A DNA stretch of 64,000 nt from positions 1-64,000 of the forward strand of contig ADNK01003167.1 of NCBI GenBank assembly GCA_000320545.1, in the 5' to 3' direction. A model generated the notes under the pieces. The model made no database searches. It saw only the letters and a list, made by a program, of their open reading frames with translations, and had not been told where the DNA came from. The translations under genes were made by a program, and so were the position numbers. Of the stretch, positions 60,200-64,000 are shown piece by piece (the first letter of the stretch is position 1; each line of letters begins with the position of its first letter). The DNA comes from Bigelowiella natans CCMP2755. Lineage: Eukaryota > Cercozoa > Chlorarachniophyceae.

Positions 60200-60928
60200 T
60201 CACCTCACCTCACATCATATCATACTGTGTATATCATACTGCCTAGTCAACTACATAGTGGCTGCTCAGTTACTACTACCTCCTTTTCACCATATATGTT
60301 ATCTCTTTCAAATTTCCCTGTGTCTTCATTGTACTCTCCTACTCGGCAGTAAATACGAGTATTTCAGCAGGCAGTTTAATAGGGACTGATGGTTGTGGGA
60401 ATGATCTTGTGTTAGTCATCATCATCACCTTGCTCAACGATGAAGACAACCGAAGCCATAAAGAGAATAAAAAGGCATAAGAGCATCGCTATTTGAGACA
60501 TCAACGGTGCCGCAGCCCCACCCACTCTCATTAGTAGTGGAATCATTTTATTTGATTTAAACAGCTTTGCGAGCCGGAGAAGTCTATGAAATTAACCCAA
60601 AAAACAAAGTGATGCTATACACCAATTGGAGTGATGGAAGAAGCAAGGGTACACGATTTTCAGCAGCAGCAGCAGCAGCTGTTTCATTGTTTCTGGGGGC
60701 ATTGAATAATAGTACCTTAGAGCCCTTATGCTAGTGAGATTTACAGATGATGAACTAACTATCAACTGAAGAGAGAGTAGGAGAAGTAGTGAGACTTACA
60801 GATGATGAAGTGACTATCTACTGAAGAGTGTAGTAGGAGAAGTAGGAGGAGGGGGAAGAGGGAGAGGAGAGAGTTCTTTGTACGTGTAAGTAACTGTAAG
60901 TGTTAGAGAAAATTGAAAAGAGAATGAG

Positions 60929-60976
<48 letters not shown>

Positions 60977-62160
60977 GGAACAAAGAGAAAAATCAGTTAT
61001 CTCTTACATTAACGTAGAAGGGAAGTATAGCCACCAGATCAATAATATTCATAGGCTGTACGATAAAGTCTATGGTCTTTCGAATATGTAACATGTACTC
61101 TTGACTAAAGCACCCCCAACTACCCGGCTGGTGACAAACAAACAAACAAAGGTACACACAGAGAGAGAGAGATAGAGAACATAAGGCTTTCAACTGAGGA
61201 AAATTTTGCAAGTATAAAGAGTTGTAGATCTCTATCCAGGAATATACTACCAAGTAAACATGATACTATTGTTTTTATGCTTTATTCTCCCAACATAATA
61301 TGTGATGATGGTGATGAAGAAGATATCATGACAATGGCCTCTACGTACGAGCACACATTATCTCATTTTATTAATTACCTTGAGCCTAGAATTTCCATAG
61401 ATATACAGATCGCTCATGGAACTCACAGTACATATTCTTATAATGTATTCTAAAGTGAAGAAGATCACGCATGCCACTTCGATCTGCATACACCAAATAT
61501 ATAATAATAGGAAGTATAGTACATACACCAATATGTTGAGTGAGTCACTAAGAATCACATAGTACATACACCAATATGTTGAGTGAGTCACTAAGAATCA
61601 CTAAATAAAAAATATCCCCCAAAGTATGTGTGATGTGTGTATGTGGGATATAAATATATCGTTATCATCATCACCACCGTCATCATCATCATCCTTTTTT
61701 ATGTATCAGCACCTACTACTACTACCTTGATAAAAGTTGGGTTTTCTTGATCTTCATGGTCTCCATAGCGAGGATATCGATATTCAGGTAGCGACTCGAG
61801 AATCTTAACAAAAAGAGAAGAGATGAAAGAATGTTTCAATCAAAAATAAATACAAAGTTGTTGTTGGTGTTGTTGTGTAAATGATGATAGTATCGTTTGC
61901 TTAAATTAGGGTAGTAGATGCGGATATAAGAATTTAGTGCTAAATACGTAAGTTCCTAGCTGTGCAAGAAATTTAGCAGTCAAAATGAGAATTTGTTGTG
62001 GAAGGAGAAATCCTCCCATTTTTTACTGCTTGCTAAAATTCTAAATCTTTATTGAGAGAAACGAATAACATCCATTCTCAGGGGAGTCATATTTCATTCA
62101 AAATCTGGTGCTGCTTGTATATATGTCTCTGTGATCTATTGGTGATGCGTTCTCTATTCT

Positions 62161-62194
<34 letters not shown>

Positions 62195-62887
62195 CAGCAC
62201 GATGGCTGATAGAATCACCACACCGCCACTGATCACCTAGATTATTATATAACAGACAGTCAACAATAAGAACAAAGAAAAGGTGATGATGATTGATAAC
62301 AACGATTCCATAATTATGTATGAAAGGAGGACAAATTAGCCGGAGAGGAAGAGAGCGGAAGAGCAACAACTATATACAACTGAATGTCTTCACAAGTTAA
62401 CAACAACATATGATTGCTGATAAAAGTAATCATATGTACCGAGAACATCTTCGAAATGTAGCTGCTATCGATGTCGTCAAGCACTCTGAAGATAAAACGC
62501 CTTTTATCATCACCCCAGTCCTTTGGAATCCTGAGGGAGGAGGGAGGGAGGGAGGTAGTTAGTTGTTTTAAGAGTGAGTACGATCGGTGCCTTATTTGTA
62601 CTTACATATAGGAGAATTGTTTTCTTTCACAAAAATATTAAAGTGTTCTTTGCCATACTTCTGTCGTAATGTTACTGATCTAGCGTGTGTGTGTTGTGCG
62701 TATGAAGAGGTTGCTGTTTGCGTCTTCCCCCCCTTCCCCCCGTGAGTTGATTGATGTACCAAGGAATTTCTTCGTCTTCTTCGCTTTCATCTGCAGCGAT
62801 CAATCTATCAAGATCCAAACCTGATATTAGACCGCACGTCAGGAGGACAGCTTTGGCAAAATTCCTCTCATAACGACCCAATTAGTG
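59006..62887 (-). CDS. Voltage-gated potassium channel (copy 2; 5' end open)
   Basis: Exons: about 62887-62676, 62530-62440, 62236-62195, 61803-61726, 61483-61379, 61127-61008, 60765-60716, 60583-60429, (8-nt exon 60055-60048 proposed), 59968-59839, 59470-59385, 59220-59185, 59023-59006. Same plan as copy 1: FIFRVLDDIDSS, S1 (VISGGVVILSAIVL), ILESLPEYRYPRYG, S2 (IEVACVIFFTLEYIIR), S3 (MNIIDLVAILPFYV), S4 (LTSIRALRLLRLAKLFK), S5 (MLLCLFILFMASVVFIV), pore MWYVMVTFTTVGYGD, S6 (LVLFAVPITII). The charged S4 and the filter are intact. An exon of 2 mod 3 bases is required between 60429 and 59968; the 8-nt candidate gives EYYTSP. The S1-S2 loops of both copies share ESLPxYRYP, so they are tandem paralogues, but well diverged. 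The N-terminus may include the exons at 63.0-64.0 kb. Confidence 0.83.
59115..59153. repeat. (AT)n microsatellite in a copy 2 intron
   Basis: A long perfect AT run followed by (GT)n, between the last two proposed exons of potassium channel copy 2. Confidence 0.9.
59688..59830. repeat. 74-bp tandem duplication around (AT)n
   Basis: ATCTTAAACTATATGTTGAA at 59688 and again at 59762, each followed by a long AT array and CGAATCAATGATGA. The AT runs differ in length. Intron of potassium channel copy 2. Confidence 0.93.
60134..60197. repeat. (CA)n-(GA)n microsatellite
   Basis: A compound array in an intron of potassium channel copy 2. A further (GA)n array lies at about 60933-60973 in the intron just after the S3 exon. 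Confidence 0.9.
60735..60832. repeat. 55-bp duplication covering part of the S4 exon of copy 2
   Basis: TGAGATTTACAGATGATGAA (60735) recurs as TGAGACTTACAGATGATGAA at 60790. The first copy is the start of the S4 exon (60765-60716) with its acceptor; the second lies in the upstream intron. In the second copy the frame opens with a TAG, so it cannot serve as an exon. Confidence 0.85.
61517..61602. repeat. Perfect 43-bp tandem duplication
   Basis: TAGTACATACACCAATATGT at 61517 is repeated at 61560, and both units continue identically for 43 bases. Intron of copy 2, just outside the S2 exon. Identity implies a recent event or a sequence-assembly duplication. Confidence 0.95.
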
Positions 62888-62931
62888 CAATAGAAGGTAG
62901 TAGTGATGGTAGTGGAGGTAGTGGTGGTGTG

Positions 62932-62940
<9 letters not shown>

Positions 62941-62968
<28 letters not shown>
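62941..62968. repeat. (CA)n microsatellite
   Basis: A perfect CA run between the copy 2 exon ending at 62887 and the exon at 63043. Confidence 0.9.
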
Positions 62969-62971
<3 letters not shown>

Positions 62972-63042
62972 CCTTAACTACAGCAATCATTTTTTAAAGG
63001 TGCTAATATTCATCATCATCATCATCGTATATTCTCATCCAC

Positions 63043-64000
63043 CAAGAACGCTTGCTCGATTATATAGCCTCTTGAGTTCTTCTTGCTGTGCTGTAACTAT
63101 TATTAAAGTAGCATCGATGATGTAGATATCATTTATGGATCAGACATTGAATGGATAAGGACATCATCTTCGGTTGTTTACCTCGTCCACCAAAACCACC
63201 ACCACTAAAATGCAGTAACAACACACTACTATTGCTTACTGCTGGTTGCTACGGCTACTTAACAAGTTGGGTATACACAAAGATGGTAAGCACTAACTCT
63301 CTCGGTCTCCTTTCTCTCTTTCGTTCGCGAAGAAAAGAAAGCCATTTCTCATGATATTACCTTTTGATTCTTCAGCAGGTTTACTAGAAAGCGTGCTCAT
63401 GAGTATAGATCCTATCTTTGCCAAGTTCTAAGCGTATGCAAATTGTACGATGTTAAGTATGAAAACATATCAAGTGCTCATCTCTCTGGGTTGTGAAGGG
63501 GGTTGCTATTATTATCACCGAATTTGTAGCAGATCCACCCAGGGTGTGGCCACGCTAATATATGCAAAGAGAAAGAGAAGAGATGGAGAATGTGGATAGT
63601 CCATATCTGCAATGGCCTCTGACACCTATCTCTAATCCCTTTTCAATACCTTGGAAGTTGATGGAGACGAAGGAACATTAGGTAGCAAAGCCTGTGCACT
63701 CTCTACTAGACGTTTCTGCAAACAATATTATCGCCAAAGAATCGGACCATGATACCGTTACATAAATTAACCTATCAAGTTCCTCTCTTTTGGAACGAAG
63801 TGGACGCGATTATCATGGTGGCAGTATAAATTGAGCACATTAGTAATGGCAGCAGTAGTAATAATAATGGTACTAATGATGAAAATATGACGACAACGAT
63901 TGTGAGGAAAAAAAAATAAAGTCTATTCGTCGTCATTTCACACATACCAGCTCCTTCCGATCCACATTCTTGGCATCAAGACCACATTCGTTCACACGAA
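63043..64000 (-). CDS. Exons running off the right edge (unknown, or 5' part of channel copy 2)
   Basis: Six exons join in phase on the minus strand: edge-63948 (VNECGLDAKNVDRKEL), 63715-63650 (KRLVESAQALLPNVPSS...), 63554-63519 (RGHTLGGSATNS), 63427-63361 (NLAKIGSILMSTLSSKPA...), 63204-63182 (VVVVLVDE), 63085-63043 (QEELKRLYNRASVL). Every junction has GT-AG and keeps the frame, so these are real coding exons. I do not recognise the protein. The last exon leaves one base over and I could not join it to the 62887 exon. It may therefore be a separate gene or the cytoplasmic N-terminus of copy 2. Confidence 0.55.

Overview
This is nuclear DNA from a eukaryote. The window opens with a C-strand CCCTAA telomere array, so it is a left chromosome end with TTAGGG-type repeats. 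Every larger gene is broken by GT-AG introns whose phases could be checked by joining exons by hand. Introns and many exons are full of di- and trinucleotide repeats. The likely source is a flagellated, plastid-bearing protist with a complex plastid: there is a plastid-type Cpn60 with a long leader holding a hydrophobic segment, and an HMMR/PG-repeat-type protein. A chlorarachniophyte-like or other secondary alga fits, but the species is inference.

Layout. 1-169 telomere. 170-1440 non-coding subtelomere. 1892-7490 (-) HMMR-like coiled-coil protein with a WW domain. 8134-8687 (+) glycine cleavage H protein. 8700-10120 CTAG-rich non-coding block. 10254-14632 (-) plastid-type chaperonin Cpn60. 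15265-18496 (+) Nudix hydrolase. 20078-23971 (-) short-chain dehydrogenase with an N-terminal hydrophobic leader. 24106-25734 (+) 5'-truncated LINE reverse transcriptase, about 135 bp from the SDR start. 26832-27611 (-) ankyrin-repeat protein. 27979-29133 (+) nucleotidyltransferase-fold protein resembling giant-virus and algal proteins. 30080-32133 (+) cytochrome P450. 34234-34530 (-) decayed second copy of the same LINE. 35585-40968 (+) METTL13-type methyltransferase (5' end unresolved). 42942-47701 (-) DENN-domain protein (5' end unresolved). 51233-52062 (-) coiled-coil protein (partial). 54883-58929 and 59006-about 62887 (-) two tandem voltage-gated potassium channels. 63043-64000 (-) further exons running off the right edge.

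The genes form no operon or single pathway. They are a mosaic of housekeeping, organelle, trafficking and membrane genes. Between them lie blocks of different base composition (TGCA/CTAG/CACG-rich, few trinucleotide repeats) at about 170-1440, 8700-10120, 24.1-26.4 kb, 32.4-34.5 kb, 41.3-42.8 kb, 48.6-51.1 kb and 53.4-54.9 kb. Several contain the same short conserved core. Next to both LINE copies that core sits just downstream of the ORF in the same orientation, so I read these blocks as largely LINE-derived.

The observations most worth a second look are the WW domain in an HMMR-like protein, the LINE 3'-end repeat family behind the composition blocks, trinucleotide arrays starting exactly at splice sites, the giant-virus-like nucleotidyltransferase, and the interrupted Nudix box. 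I see no prokaryotic-style defence system, CRISPR array or complete tRNA/rRNA gene. All family calls come from reading the sequence; no database search was run.
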